From Sipunculus nudus (lineage: Eukaryota > Annelida > Sipuncula > Golfingiida > Sipunculidae): DNA of 64,000 bases. A program made the translations under genes and the position numbers. The stretch spans positions 30,130,008 to 30,194,007 of the forward strand of contig CM049313.1 in the NCBI GenBank assembly GCA_026874595.1, in the 5' to 3' direction. Positions 10,480 to 23,615 of the stretch are shown one piece after another (positions within the stretch are counted from its first letter, which is position 1; each line of letters begins with the position of its first letter). The notes under the pieces were generated by a model. The model was not told where the DNA came from. It made no database searches and was given only the letters and a program-made list of their open reading frames with translations.

Positions 10480-12400
10480 CCTTGATCCGACAAACGGTTA
10501 ATTTTCCTGCAATACGTCTCCCGGGCCCAAACCAAAATGCATTTACACTCCATTAAAAATGATATATTTTTCATTTTATGACTGGTTACGTTAGATTAGA
10601 CAATCATTTAACTGTGAACAAGATTTGAAACTTAAAATATTTCGAATTTCCAGCGTTTATTACAGTTTATGGGATGGTCTAATAAAAAGCTAATGAACGT
10701 ACCGTACATCATGATTGGACCCAAACCGTCATGCATTATACGGGGTACAGAGGTCCAATTTTTAATATGTTCCGATTTAAATAGCCCTAATGGTTACTCC
10801 CGTTACTGTTCAAAGTGTTTAATTTTTATTTGAACGGGTTAAACAATAATCTTCAAATGAATTGAAATTACATGTTTTAGGTATTAGTTAGGACCACAAA
10901 TTAATGTAGCCCTATATCAAAGAAACCCTTTTTTACTTAGTGAAAAAAAAACTAGGAAATAAGTGGGGGTTGCAGATAATTAATTAATTGCAAACTGCTG
11001 CTTAATTAATGGCCTCCACATAACCCTGTATACGATAGGGGGCCTACTGCTTCAGCTTAATCACTTATCTCAAGATTTCATGTCATCATGTTAAGGGAAA
11101 CAACTTTTATAGATATATGCATCATTTCTATGCATTTTTTTATTCTTGAAATACAGAAACTAGTGTTTGACTGCTAAGATCTGTGGTGACCAAATATTTT
11201 TTGTGGGTAATAATTTATCATATATGTGGCAAGGGGCAGTAGACGTCAGCTGTCATTTGTATTGTATGTTTGGAGAGTGTTTCTTAGAGAAGCAAGGAGA
11301 ACCCAGGATTAGGTACGCTTAAATGAGGGTGTTCTCATTATTTGTAAGGCATTTCTGTGTATTTACTTCTGTGTAATGTGTATATAATGTGTGTACAGGT
11401 ATAACATGAGCACACTTGTCTACAAATAGCATTGTTGACCCCAAATATAGGGACTGCATGCATGGATAGTGAGTTGTGCTCAGAGCTGCTGCCTATGGGT
11501 AGGAGCTGTAATTATAACGATATTATTTCTTTTATTTTATTAAGGACACATTGTTTGAGTATGGTTTATATCTCTAATATATTTAAACACAAAACAAGGT
11601 CGTTCCTTACTGTAACCGATCTGGCAGATGTGTTTTTTTTAATTTATCGTGTGACGAGAATGTGACGTAAGATAAGATATAGTTTATTGCTATATATATG
11701 TAATAAAATCATCACATACAATGGTATTTGGCTTGACTGGCTTGCTTAAACAACGTAACGCAGGATCTCAGCGAGAGGGTGTATTCCCTTGCTGCTTTTC
11801 TCATGTTATATGGCAGATGTTCTGAGAAGAGTCTGACAGTTTAAAATGGATAATACAAGGGAGAATTCGCCTACAATCAGTGCAAGTTTTATAAGTTTTT
11901 TATTTTCTTGGTATCATGTCAATTATCAGAAGGAAAATTAAGGCATGGCATGTTCTGTATAGAGAATATGATTTTTAAGTGAAGTTGCATGTAACAAATT
12001 TTGCTGTGTTCTTGATGTGCCATGTTCAAGGTGAGACTCTTACTGCTCAAATGTAATTGTACGAACGGAAATAATACATTCTTGTCGTGGTAATCCTATA
12101 GCATTAGTGTCATAGATATTTGTCTAAGTTTACTGTGGATTGGCGAGTATACAATATTTAATACCTTTGAGTACACAAGTTACACAATGTATAGACGGAA
12201 GCCTTAATATGCTGCATCAGACAATGTTTTTTTTTGTTTTTTTTTTATGATTTATTGACACAATACATAGTAAGTACATTCATGTGGTATTCTGCCTAAG
12301 CACATATATAAATAACATGTATCAATAGATTGAGCGCTAGCTACTTAAAGCTTATGAAGCTCGCTCCTGAATTCTAAAGTGGTAATTTTTTATGCATGGC
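10480..12400. other. Non-coding stretch with no recognised feature
   Basis: A+T-rich sequence with short chance ORFs only (the longest is about 77 codons at 11,432). I see no splice-bounded exon, repeat end or transposon protein. Confidence 0.5.
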
Positions 12401-12401
12401 G

Positions 12402-12418
12402 GGGGGGGGGGGGGGGGT
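12402..12418. repeat. Poly-G tract
   Basis: A run of about 17 G before 'tgttgttaac'. Other G runs occur at about 15,957-15,967 and 19,193-19,207. Such runs are prone to length error in assembly. Confidence 0.9.
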
Positions 12419-12579
12419 GTTGTTAACATATTGATGACTGAAGTATCATGGAAGATATGGATAGCATAATGACCATGTTTTTAGTTGTGATTTGGAAAGT
12501 GTAAGGTGCCAGTCGAGAGGACAGAAAGAGTTTTGGTGGGTGTGGGATGAGTTAGTCAAAATCGTCAAATTATTTTATG

Positions 12580-12960
12580 TTAGAATCTGTTTGAGTTTTC
12601 AATAAAGTTTCCTTCCGATTCGAATATTTCCTTGTTTGATTTGTCATCTATTTTTGGGTCACCAAAATGTAGAACTTTTAATGGGGTATCCCTAGCTAAG
12701 CATGTTTTCCTAGTGGAGTTGTAGAGGTAGCATTGCAGTAGGTAGTGGTTGAGATCTTCTGATGGGTGGCCACATTGACATTTTTAGGTGTCGCTAACAT
12801 GTCTTGTGTACATGTGATAATTTAGATCACTACATTTCATTCTCATGCGTGCATGGATTATTTGTGATTTTCTGGTTCCTGAGTTGTAGTACGTGTAGGT
12901 GTTTTAGTTCTTAGGGCTGATTTTTTCAATTGGTAGTTTAATGAAGCACTTGTTAAGCAA
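12580..12960 (-). pseudogene. LINE C-terminal fragment, 3' part
   Basis: Read on the minus strand, this part ends at TAA (12,582-12,580). It shows the end typical of LINE ORF2 proteins: IIHARMRMKCSDLNYH, then KCQCGHPSEDLNHYLLQC with the C.CG..E...H.L..C zinc-like pattern, then a short Lys-rich tail. One in-frame stop is seen before KCQCG. It continues, after a 2.4 kb insertion, at 15,398 and beyond. Confidence 0.75.
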
Positions 12961-15397
12961 CAGGGTTCATACACTTCGAGCAAATCAAAATTTCATGACT
13001 TTTTCAGGACCTGCGACAAAAAAATCATGACCTTTTCCTCTTCACTTTGACACGCAAATGTGACTTAAGAAACTTGATGTAGATCATCCTTGCTCATTAA
13101 GATACGAAGAATATAGCTAAAAGAATACATATATAGTTAAATATATTTGAGAGTACTTATTTCAAATATGTGGATTTTTTTTTATTTTCCTCTCATTGCT
13201 TAAAAGATATTTGCATGGCTATTAGGACATTAAACCATTAAAATGAACACATGGAATAATTAAGTAAAAACAATCCAGTTTAACAGTTCAGTCTTGCAAT
13301 GTGTTCTTTTTTTTATTTTAAGATTCAATGTTTAAATGAAAACTTTTTCATATTGAGAATGAAATATAACACCTAAACAGCTTTCCAACTGTCAATAAAA
13401 TAACTTTCAAACACAGAGATGCAAGAACCCAAGAATCAGTCAGGTGGGTAAATGGTATCAGAAAACAAACACTTTTTAATTGGGGTCAGCAAGAACTGCA
13501 CCATTTACTTTGCTGTATTACTATTTTAAATCAATCAATGTTATGTCATCAGTTTGATATATGGAAGAAAAAGAAAGATCTTGATTAAGGTTACTCATTC
13601 AACTTACTTGGAGGTCTAATGACATTAGATACTAATACTGTATATATGATTGTGAACCTGTCACTTTAATCGGCATTTAATTCCCCTATTTTCGCTCATA
13701 TAACGCTTCTGGTTACCAAAGGTATGTTTTGATTTATCATGACCCTATCTACATAATCATGGAATATAATATGTTTTCAATAATCGTTTCATAAAATTCA
13801 GTAAAACGACACCTATATAAGTGTTTGGATGGTTCCAAAGCGGTCAAGTCCTGTCATAATATTCCATGCCGTCAGCCATGAGGCATTCACGGTTGCAGAG
13901 GCGCGCACATTAATTAGCTCGCTGTGTACAGGACATGGCTTTGAACTAAGACCAGTGGTAAGAAGATTTATTTTCGAGAAAAATATGGGATATTACAGTT
14001 AGTTTTCACAACCGCACAAATTTCAGCTATTTAAATAATACATATAATTGAGAAGCATGCAACAATTTTTTTTGCACCGGAAAACACCATCAAAGTTACC
14101 AAGGAGTAATAAGGCGGGAAAACTTTGGCGCCCTTGGTGTCATTTATGCATTCCCTTGAAATAGACCGTGGCTCTTTTATCTGCTACATCTGTCATCCAT
14201 TTTTTTTATTTTTTAAACCTTAAATATTTTATTTTACCTCTCCGTTATTGCGATTTATTGACCAGACTGGTATGTGTATTCATAATGTCTCGTCAGTTCA
14301 ACTAACAGGAGTACTGGCCGAATCAATGAACACACTTGTAGACGGCAACGGTTTCCCGCCAAACCATCTGGAATGCACAGGTTATGAAATGTTACATGTG
14401 CATACATGAGGCCTCATTGGCATTTTGGATGAGACTTTCTCACAACTTCAAGACAGTATATATAATATTAATCCATGTTTGTTTAGTTATAAACTTTAAG
14501 AGAGACACGAATGCTTGGAGTATGGGCATTTAAATTCGCTATAGGCAACAGAAGGTCCAGGAGGGCAGGGGATTAAGCATTAAACCTCGGTATAGACTCC
14601 CGGTAAACGGGAGTGTTGGAATCTGACTGGATAACAATGAAGCCATCGTAATGACTATAAAAGCAACATTCTGTTATTTATATGATTCTGAAAATCGTAG
14701 CATATTATACTTTTCTTTCATTTTTAAAACTTATTTTTTAAATTCCAATTTTCAATACACAACAGTCTTTCATCACTGAAAATTATCTAAAAAAGAATTT
14801 TTATTTATGATTTAACATCTTGAACTCATAGGCTTAAGTGATTATTTTTTATTGCAAACGACTGTGAAATACCAACCATTTTTATTCGTCTCATATACGT
14901 ACCATTTTTAGCTTCTCCCCTGTGATGTCAAACTGCATTTGCACAGAACTTGGCATTGCCGTGATCAATCCACTACAGAAAAGCTTAGAATTTGATTCGC
15001 TTGGTATCCTTGGTATTCTTGAATTTGTAGATCTTGAACGCATGTTTAGCTTAATGAAGACTGCCTGGCATTTATTTTACGAAAGTATTCATGAGAATGT
15101 CATGACGGCAATGGGTTGTTGACCGCCCAGATGGGGAAGAGGGGATGCCAACCTAAGTTGGAACAGCACTATAAGGGGAGAAAAGCCCAGGTGTAGTCTG
15201 GTTAAGGTGGCTTCATGAATCACGTACCTTCAATCTTTGACAAATATATTAAAGTTGATACAAAATCTTTTCAATCATAAAATGAAAAATCATGACTTTT
15301 TCATGACTTTTGAGAATTTTCTAAAAAATCATGACTTTTTAAGTACTGATTTTTAAAATCTCAAAATTCATGACTTTTTAAGGACGTATGAACCCTG
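12961..15397. mobile_element. 2.4 kb terminal-inverted-repeat element with 5-bp target duplication
   Basis: The left end CAGGGTTCATAC (12,961) is matched by GTATGAACCCTG at the right end (to 15,397), and AGCAA flanks both (12,956-12,960 and 15,398-15,402). Just inside, TCATGACTTTTT and close variants repeat at about 12,992, 13,024, 15,291, 15,301, 15,328 and 15,369, as subterminal repeats. The insertion interrupts a LINE whose protein sense resumes on the other side, which confirms the borders. No transposase ORF is visible, so the element is non-autonomous. A 5-bp duplication does not by itself identify the superfamily. Confidence 0.8.
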
Positions 15398-15402
15398 AGC
15401 AA

Positions 15403-15720
15403 GCTTTCTTATCAAGATCCATTTGGTTCCATAATCTGATTGATTTTGGGAGACAATGTTTACAGAATATATCTAATGTGTAAAGTGGTGATACAGTTAA
15501 CTTATGTTTTATGGTACAAGAAGCATGATTAATTATGTGTTAGACTGAGTAGACATAGCGTTGTTTACTTAAAATACCCTTTTGTGTTTACCCACTGGAC
15601 CTCTTGAAGTCTATATGATTTTATTTGTATCTCTAGACAGTAAACATATGGAAGACATTTTTATATAGGAATAGTTTGCAATATTTGACTCTTAATTTGA
15701 CCTTTGTACAATGTTATAAC
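15403..15720 (-). pseudogene. LINE C-terminal fragment, 5' part (same LINE as 12,580-12,960)
   Basis: On the minus strand the sense reads CKHCLPKSIRLWNQM and DLDKKACLTSASLNYQ running into the insertion site. IRLWN followed some 40-50 residues later by I.HARMR and CQCG is the normal order in LINE ORF2 C-termini. Upstream, to about 15,720, the similarity fades. Confidence 0.65.
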
Positions 15721-15799
15721 AGACAACCATTTTCCTGATGAAACTTAAAGTTAGCTATTCACCTGTTTGATCTGGAAGCTATTTATCATATTCTGTTTT

Positions 15800-17600
15800 T
15801 CTTTTTTTTCTACATGTGTATTGGTGAACCCTTTATAATTCCTATTGGATAAAGTATTTATGGTGCCTGTACAACTGATATGACAGTTTGGATATCCAAG
15901 CCTGTCAATGTATTTAAATAATATGGAATTTCTAGCCTATTTTATATAAGATTTTTTGGGGGGGGGGATTATCTTTGATTTAATAAACTTCAGTTGTCAG
16001 TATAGACTCCCTTAAGTTGAGCATCAGCTTATGGAAATCAATTCATTATTTTTATTATTTTACTCCATCATGGCTTATTGGTCTTAGGTAATAATACTTG
16101 TTCTTTTATATGCAACTAAAGGATTTAATAGCAACAGTTTGTCGTTATTTAATATATTACTAGGTATTTATAGGATGTGAGACTGGGTGACAGGTTGTGT
16201 AGTTTGATAGTTGTCATCTATAAGTTCATAAATGTTTTGTCTCATGTTGCCTCGTATTTACATGTGAACAATTTATGTTATAGGTTGTTGGCTTTACACT
16301 GTATGGAGGGGCATGTGCCACATTCAAAGCTACCATATTGTTTTGTTTTGTACATGTGGCAACCACCTACTTTTTATGGAAGACTACTTTTTCAAGAAGA
16401 CACCTACTCATCTGGGAGATACTTATTGTAAAGTGAAGGATAAAAATAAGGATGTAGATAACAGTGGAGTTTACTTTAAAAGTGATTCACAGGCCAAAGT
16501 AAAATAAGAAATCAATTCTAGTTTTTGTAAATTTTATTTTATTCCTGCAGAGGATTGAGGTTTCTGGTCATTTCTGCCAGGTATTTATTTTTTATTATAT
16601 ATGAATTTTGACAATATATTTTTCTGTTTTCATAATAAAATTTCTTGATTTCATCATAAAATGATGTCACTAGCTTCTTTTATTAATACAAGTATTCAAA
16701 TTACACTTTATTGCTATTCTGTAGCTTATCATATTCTTTAACTGGTTTTTCTTCAGTCCATAATAGCCAGTCGACCACCGTCTTGTTTACTGGTCATATC
16801 TAACAAAAAGGCATGGTGACCACCCTTGATTAGTTTGATTGCCAACATGAATCAACCTTAAGCACAAAGTATTAAAGTTTCAGTTGTTTGTCAATTTCAG
16901 AAATGTTAGTAACCATGACAACCCGACTCAGTAGGCAATTGGGTAATTGGGCTGGTAAGCCTACTCGAGTTGTGATACTACAGTAATATGGAGGAGTGTA
17001 TCGCAGTGGTCTTGCATCTGGTTGCATTCATATTGTAGTAAACGGCCCATTATCTCAATATTATGCTTAGAGTGGTGAATAAAAACAATAGTATATATAT
17101 GAGCTCGCAACCCAAACTGAAACACGGTCTCCATGGACACGGGTTATTTCCTGTGTCGCCTGCATGTTGCCTGCGTCCTGTAACCCGTGCGAGCTTTGCT
17201 TGTGTTCATGCGGTCATAAATTCAACAAACATGCCGAGGGGTTACCAATGTGCTGGGTTAAACAGGAACTTTTCTCGCTCATATTTGGTATTATTAGAAA
17301 GTACACAAAAAATGCTAATGAATGGTCTGGTTTATGTTGATTGACAGTGTACCTGTAGCCCATGAAGCGTTGTCAGAAATGACAAAAATATTTGCATCTT
17401 CATAAGGCCTTATAATGCGATCCTCAGACTTAGTTGTCATGACACTCTGGCGCCAGTAATCTGGTCGTAATGCCAGAGGGTCAATATGATGCTAAAATGA
17501 TAGTGGCACTTAGCTTTAAACTTGGTGTCAATGCGTTTCATCAGAGATTGATCTAATTGTTGATCAGTAAAAAGACTGTTTCCAGGGTATTGGAAAATTG
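15800..17600. other. Non-coding stretch
   Basis: No recognised gene. There is a short inverted repeat CACGGGTTA/TAACCCGTG around 17,138-17,190 and a poly-G run at about 15,957. ORFs of 64-93 codons here have no family resemblance that I can see. Confidence 0.5.
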
Positions 17601-17639
17601 AAAGATTTTCAACTTAAGTTGTGTATTGACCATACAGTG

Positions 17640-18960
17640 GCACAGTCACAGTAAAGGATACCTTTCGCACTGAGAGGGAAAGTAGAGATAAAGCTAGATG
17701 ATTCAGAGGAAAAAGACATAAAAGAAAGGTCAATGGACCTACACCTTGGGTTAGTCCAATGATTTGTGTACCAAAGCCTGATGGAGATATACACCTGTGT
17801 GTGGATATGAGACATGCCTGAAACACACCATAGTTAGAGACAGGCACCCCATCCCAACAATTGAGGAAGTCTTACAAGAAATTGAAGATAGGTATTCAGT
17901 AAACTTGATCTGAGATGGGGGTATAATCAGATAGAGTTAGATGAGCCTTCTCCCAACCTAACAACTTTCATTACCCAAAAAGGACTATACCACTACAAAC
18001 GGCAAAAATTTGGTATTTCATCAGCATCGAGAAATAGCAACAGATTATCCATAACTTTTTCAAGGTTGCCCAGGTATTGCAAACATTTCTTAGGACATTA
18101 TAATCATGGCAAGAATCAACAAGAACATAATGTCAGATAAGCCCGAGTGCTTTACCAGCTACAGAAAAAAGCTTAACACTGAAGGCAGGAAATGTCAATT
18201 CAGCTTAAGCAAAGTTGTCTTCATGGGACATGTCTTGACACTGCAAAGAATTTGCCCAGCAACAGAGAAAGTTATGAAGCGTACTTGAGGCAAGTAGCCA
18301 GAGAACGCAAACGAAATCAGAAATTTTCTCAGATTAGTACAGGTTGCTATATTCCAGACATGGCAACTTGGAGTAATTATGAGAAATGACCAAGAAAGGA
18401 GTTCAGTTTGTATGGGGACCTGAATTAAATCATGCATTTGAGCAGCTAAAATAGAGTTTAGCAAAGTCAGAAACTTTAGGTCATTTCTAGAGAGATGCCA
18501 AAACACAGATAATTGCCGATGAAAGTCCTACAAGTTAAGAATTCGTACTCTTGTAAATACAGAATGGAGAACCACTTGTGATCAAAGTCGTACTCGTGTA
18601 AATACAGAATGGAAAACCACTTGTGATCAGTTATGCAAGTACTCCCAAACTGAGAAGGAGGCTCTTGCTTTTGTGTGGGCATGTGAGAGGTTTCACCTTT
18701 ATCTATATGGAATTGATTTTGACCTAATTACTGACCATAAGCCACTCAAATTCATTTAATTGCGAACGTCAAAACCATCAACTCGCATTCAGAGAGGGGT
18801 TCTCAGACTGCAACAATACACATTCAGAGTGATTTATCGACCAGGAAAGGACAATGTCAAGTATGATAGGAAGTCCAAGAGAAATGTAGCAGAGGAATAC
18901 ATTAAATTTGCAGCAGAGAACCCTGTCTCTATAGCTATAGTCATATATTATCAATTTATG
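17640..18960 (+). pseudogene. Degenerate Ty3/gypsy pol fragment (RT-RNase H)
   Basis: Broken frames on the plus strand give gypsy landmarks in order. They include RHPIPTIEEVLQEI (17,840-17,880), FITQKGLYHYKR near 17,970, CQFSLSKVVFMGHVLT at about 18,194, [15 protein letters not shown] and [11 protein letters not shown] in the RNase H region (18,655-18,756), and LQQYTFRVIYRPGKDN (18,808-18,855), the tail before integrase. Frameshifts and stops are frequent, and the YVDD box is not preserved. No LTRs were found. It is unrelated in sequence detail to the young gypsy element at 55.7 kb. Confidence 0.85.
18543..18630 (+). repeat. About 45-bp tandem duplication inside the gypsy relic
   Basis: The phrase 'gtaaatacagaatgga.aaccacttgtgatca' occurs twice in a row with two mismatches, interrupting the RNase H-coding region. 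Confidence 0.85.
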
Positions 18961-19192
18961 CATACTGATGGGTTTTATTATATTTAAATTGTTAAGATTA
19001 TTTCAATGAAAATTGATTTCCTTTAAAAATGCTACATTACCACAACATGGCATCTACTGGATTACTTCTTGAATTACTTTTTCAATAAATGTTTTATATG
19101 ATGGAGTGGAAACAGCACAACAATTAAGGAAATACAGTTCACACAATAACAATAACTGCATAAATATTAACACTTAGTTGGCGGGAGAATGG

Positions 19193-19207
19193 GCCGGGGG
19201 GGGGGGG
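19193..19207. repeat. Poly-G tract
   Basis: A run of G interrupted once by CC, after 'gagaatgggcc'. Confidence 0.85.
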
Positions 19208-19359
19208 AATAACTGTATACCTGTGACAGCAGGGGATCTCCCCCAGTGACCTTTTACAAATCAGGTACCCTGGCACAGCTGACCTTCAGTGACTAGAAGT
19301 GGCCTGCCTGCAGCTTGACAACGCAAGTAAATACAATAGAGCCTCCAAAACAAGGCCTA

Positions 19360-20932
19360 CAGGCCTTATGTGAACCTTTTTCTCTATAAAATCTAAGAAA
19401 ATGCAGAGTTTTTCAGATTGCTAATTTTTTGCAATAGATTTCATGATGCTAGCTCCAGTCGTTTTTGAAATAGTATGGGCTAACGTACAGACGGCAGACG
19501 TCGCCACACCATCGTATTAGCTCACAGGTTCACTAAAAATTACTACAGATGCATATTGAATGCAAAAATATAATAAAAATACATCTCACTGATGGCAAAA
19601 CCTTGAATTAAGTTGAGTATGGATACCTATTATTTATAATCCATCATAGTGTACAGCCGTCTTTATATACCCACAGAGAGCTGTATACCTGTGATTGTAA
19701 ACATTGCCTGGCATGAGGAATATCTAAAATCATAAATCTACATTTTTTAAAAGCTTTTAAAAAACATTCTTGTCAATATTTACCATAGATAACCTGAAAT
19801 CTAAATGTCTAAAGGCATGATGTAATGGATGCTGATAAACAGGTGCCTGGCTAGATGTATCTGCTTCACACAGCTTACATATATGGTAAAATGACTCAAT
19901 TCAATCTTTATAATTTAGCCAAAATTCATTCTTTGGAACCATAAAAGACAATCTTTATAAGAATTATTCAGGGGATTATTCTTGTACAATATTAAACAAA
20001 TTTGCCTCAGTGGCCTCAGTCAAAAAACGTTTTACAGGTTTTTAACTCATATGGGAAAATACAGCAAAATGGCTAAGTTAAGCTTCCCATAACTCAGCCA
20101 AAAATCACTGAACCAAAACCATTTGAACAAACTTGAATTATCAACATCTAAGAGAAGTAAATGTGTGAGATTTAAGAATTTGGCCCATTGATTTTTTAGA
20201 AGAAGATCTTTGTAGCCACTTAGCTAAAATGGGATGTTACGGCATATGACTTAAATTCAGCTTCCCATAACTCAGCCAAAAGTCACTGAACTGAGACCAT
20301 TTGAACAAATAAAGAAAGCACTACCCTAGGATCATTTATGTGCGATATTAAACAATTTGGCAATATGGTTTCAGAGAAGAAGTTTCTTGTAGAAGCCAGT
20401 ATGATACAGGCACTGATGACCCCCGCACAGAAAAGGCTGATGCAGATGGAGCTACCAATAACTCAATTTCAGATATCACTCATGTGACCGACATTGGCTT
20501 AAAATTTGGTGATGATAGCTCCAGCCTTTCTGAGATTGTAATTTTACTATGCTTTTTTGGACAGATGACTAAGTTCAACTTCCCGTAACTGGGCCAAAAA
20601 TCACCGAACTTAAACAATTTGAACAAACTTGAGAAAGATTGTTCCAGGAATCATTTCTGTGAAATATTCAGTTGGACAATTTGGCTGAACAGTTTCGGAG
20701 AAGAAGTTTTTTAAAGCTTTTTTAGATTTTTCCCAATAAAAAAGCAGTTAGCCAAAAAATAAGCAAAATTCCATAAAGTTTTTAGATGACTAATTTTTTG
20801 CATAAAATTTCGTGATGCTTACTCTTGCCGTTTTCAAGATAGTATGGGTTAACGTACAGACACCGGACGCCGGATGACAGACGGCGTACGACGCCACACC
20901 ATCGCATAAGCTCACAGGTTCCCTAAAAATGA
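19360..20932 (+). repeat. Family Z repeat (two 3' ends)
   Basis: Two related 3' ends occur: 'cacaccatcg' followed by 'ttagctcacaggttcact' at 19,505-19,541, and a close copy at 20,897-20,932. Both follow the phrase 'tagtatgggttaacgtacaga'. The start near 19,361 has TGTGAACCT, the inverse of the AGGTTCAC at the end. Between them stand degenerate units that begin with 'ctaagttcaacttcc.gtaact' (about 20,070, 20,260 and 20,570). The same family recurs at 54.9-55.7 kb. It has no coding content and is probably a non-autonomous rolling-circle-type repeat (inference). Confidence 0.6.
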
Positions 20933-20939
20933 CTAGCCA

Positions 20940-22926
20940 CACTTTTGAGCTTTTATTTTTATTTTCAAATTTCAGATTTAAGCAGATTTAAATACTTCCG
21001 GGTATATGCTGTGAAAATTAAATCAACAGTGTGTACAGGGGAAAAATGTGCCGTGGTCAAATTTAAGGTACTGATTTTATTTTTATGCTAGTATCTTAAA
21101 CAACTGACTTATGAGTCATGACACTCAGCTGACTAGGAAGACATTCACAAAAGGAATTTTATCATCTGAATGCCAAACTTTGTAGGTGGTTATCCCATTC
21201 AACAGTAGCAATTAAAGCTCTAAAAATCAACAAGAAGAAAAAGTTTCATGATAATATGTCCAGCCACTCCAATGAAATCTAGCCTTATTGTATGCAGTCA
21301 GCTAAGCTAATTAACAATGACCATGCACATTTTAAAAGGGCATCCCAGGATGTCAAGACAGAAGATTCTAGATCCAACAGTAAAGTTTTGAACCCTGTCT
21401 GTCTGTCTTGGTGCTTTGAATGTTTTTGGCTCGTAATATAGGTCACCATAACCTCATTTTAGGTTTCCATGGAGATTGCCCAAGACTTCCCTGTATATTA
21501 CTTTGGTACATTCTTGGGCTAGCAGATACAATTTGTGCCCATCTGATTTTAAGGGTGCTAAACATCAATCTTTGCCCATAGTTCACAGAATATAGGTCAG
21601 AATGACCTAATTTCAGGTTTCCATGCAGATTTACTTGGGACCTGCCTGAATGTCATGCTAGTTGATTCAAGGCCTAGCAGATAAAATTTGTGCCCAATCT
21701 GACTGACTGGGTACTCAAAATCATGTTTTCAGCCTGTAGTTCAAAATATAGGTCACTGTGACCTTATATCAGGTTTCCAAGGAGATTGGCCTAGGGCCTC
21801 CCTAGATGTACAGTTAGAACTTTCTAGGTCTAATGGTTAAGACTTGTGCCCTGTTAACTGATGGACTGCTTCATCTGAAGGTCTCAAAATAAGAGTAAAA
21901 ATGCTTAATAAAAAGGAAATGATGAAACACTCAATGATTAATATGCATGAAATGAATCATGGCAATCAATGCAATAGTAATTCAGATATTTGAGCTTTTG
22001 TATCAAATTTTTAATTATTCTGGGGGTACTTTCAATCTGAATAGCTCGGAGGATATAGGTCACAGTGACCTTATTTCAGGTTTCCAAGGAGATTTTTATG
22101 GACCTAATTGGATGTAAAGTTAGAAGATTCCAGGTCCTGCAGTTATGCTTTGTGCCCTGTTAACGGACGGACAGACGGACGACCGACAAAATGTGATTGC
22201 TATAGCTTGGATGAATTTCAGTCAGCTGGGTTAAAAAAATTCAAAATTCAGATCTTATTCTGGGGATACATTTGAATCTTGATTAAAGTTACATACCTAA
22301 AAAAATGTCCCTAGATTCAAAAATTATCATATTAAGTGAGTAAATATTTATCTTATTTTTTACAAAGGGCATTATATTAGGGCTAATAAAAAACATAATA
22401 CTGACCTAATATCTGGCAGGTACAGAGGATATATAAAGGAGAAAGTTTATGCTAAATATTAAGAAAAACAGATAAGTGCTTTTGATATTAGGCAGTTCTG
22501 AAGTGTGATACAGTATTACATCTAATTAATCGACAATAAAAAATGAATAAATTTTACAGAGGTCAAATATATGGAGCACATTAAGAAATTATTACCCTGC
22601 AAATTAACATCATGGTTGAATGAAAAGAATTGCTTTGATGTATGGGTTGTTCTGACGTAGAAGGGGTTTATTTATTTGATTGAAAATTGAGATTTTTCCT
22701 TAGTTTCTTGAAGGAGCAAATTCGTAGTGACCCAAGTTTTGGTTTGGCAGGAGATTTCGGGGACATCTAACAGTATGCCAAATTTTTTATATGTAGGTCT
22801 AATGGTTTCAAAACATGCGAGCCTTATGGACAGATGGATATACAGAAGTTAAGACACACAGACACTTAGACGGACAGATGACGGACCATAACTATAGCTC
22901 AAATGACTTATAATCAGCTGGGCTAA
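20940..22926 (+). mobile_element. Family R repeat, copy E (5'-truncated, interrupted)
   Basis: The segments at 20,940-21,104 and 22,237-22,926 together match the inner and 3' parts of the R repeats at 35.9-53.3 kb. Shared landmarks are 'tgtgccgtggtcaaatttaaggta', 'ttttgatattaggcag' and the closing 'ggaccataactatagctca' plus 'cagctgggctaaaaa'. A Y-family repeat separates the two parts. Confidence 0.75.
21105..22236 (+). mobile_element. Family Y repeat nested in R copy E
   Basis: It starts with 'gagtcatgacactcagctg' and 'gaagacattcacaaaag', as the Y element at 44,448 does, and ends 'cagtcagctgggttaaaaa'. It contains four divergent units built around 'atataggtca...tgacct' (21,440, 21,594, 21,750 and 22,057), and each is followed by 'caggtttcca.g.aga'. 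It is non-coding. The R sequence resumes exactly after it. Confidence 0.75.
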
Positions 22927-22939
22927 AAAATTATGAGGG

Positions 22940-23283
22940 CACAAATCACTGACTGGAACAGACTATTGCGCTGTTCTTGCATCAGATTGATATATTGGAT
23001 ATATTCATGCATTACCTGCCTTCAATTGATTCAGATAGAGACAAAACCAATACAGGTATTTAAAGGGGAGATGGGTGAACAGGTTAGAGAACTTTATATT
23101 AATGAAAGCTGGAAGAGAGCCCTTCCACTTCACTATGTTGGTGAACATGTATATGACATTAATGACGCAGAGAAAGGTGACACACAGGAGATGTGTGAAG
23201 CTACCGAACCATGTCCAGTCAGAGCTAGATACAATTTTAAAAACACTTTACAGAAATCAAGTCATTCTTTGACTAATATGTAA
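22940..23283 (+). other. ORF of uncertain status
   Basis: An open frame ends at 23,281-23,283. The last 75 codons (FKGEMGEQVRELYINESWKR, later GDTQEMCEATEPCPVRARYN) follow an acceptor-like 'aatacag' at about 23,055. Composition looks more protein-like than neighbouring ORFs, but I recognise no family. It could be a host exon, a TE remnant or chance. Confidence 0.2.
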
Positions 23284-23374
23284 AAGAGTTTAGACATCTT
23301 TCTCAGAACTTTGATTTCACCGATACTGATAAAGAAATGATCACAAGTAACACAGTTCTGTCCATCTAACAAAT

Positions 23375-23580
23375 GTCAGGCTTTTGACTTGGAATGCTAT
23401 AGGTTGTTTTTGAAGAGCTTGTAGGTTTATAGACAATCAGGCTGTTGATTTGTAATGTATGACTATTTTTGTAAACAATGTAGCTTTATAGACTATCAGG
23501 CTCCTGATTTGTAAGGTTAGGCTAGATTTGTATAGAGGGTTTTTGCTGGTTTTGTTGGATTATAGATTATCAGGCCTACT
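23375..23580 (+). repeat. Degenerate tandem repeat, about 70-bp period, three units
   Basis: The phrase 'tatagac.atcaggct...gatttgtaa.g' recurs near 23,430, 23,490 and 23,565. It lies in the intron directly downstream of the kinase exon. Confidence 0.6.
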
Positions 23581-23615
23581 TTTACCATAAATCCTATAAT
23601 ATAATACCAACTAAC

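Noticed and set aside
16177-16507. 84- and 64-codon overlapping ORFs
   Set aside because: No family resemblance and no splice support in A+T-rich spacer.
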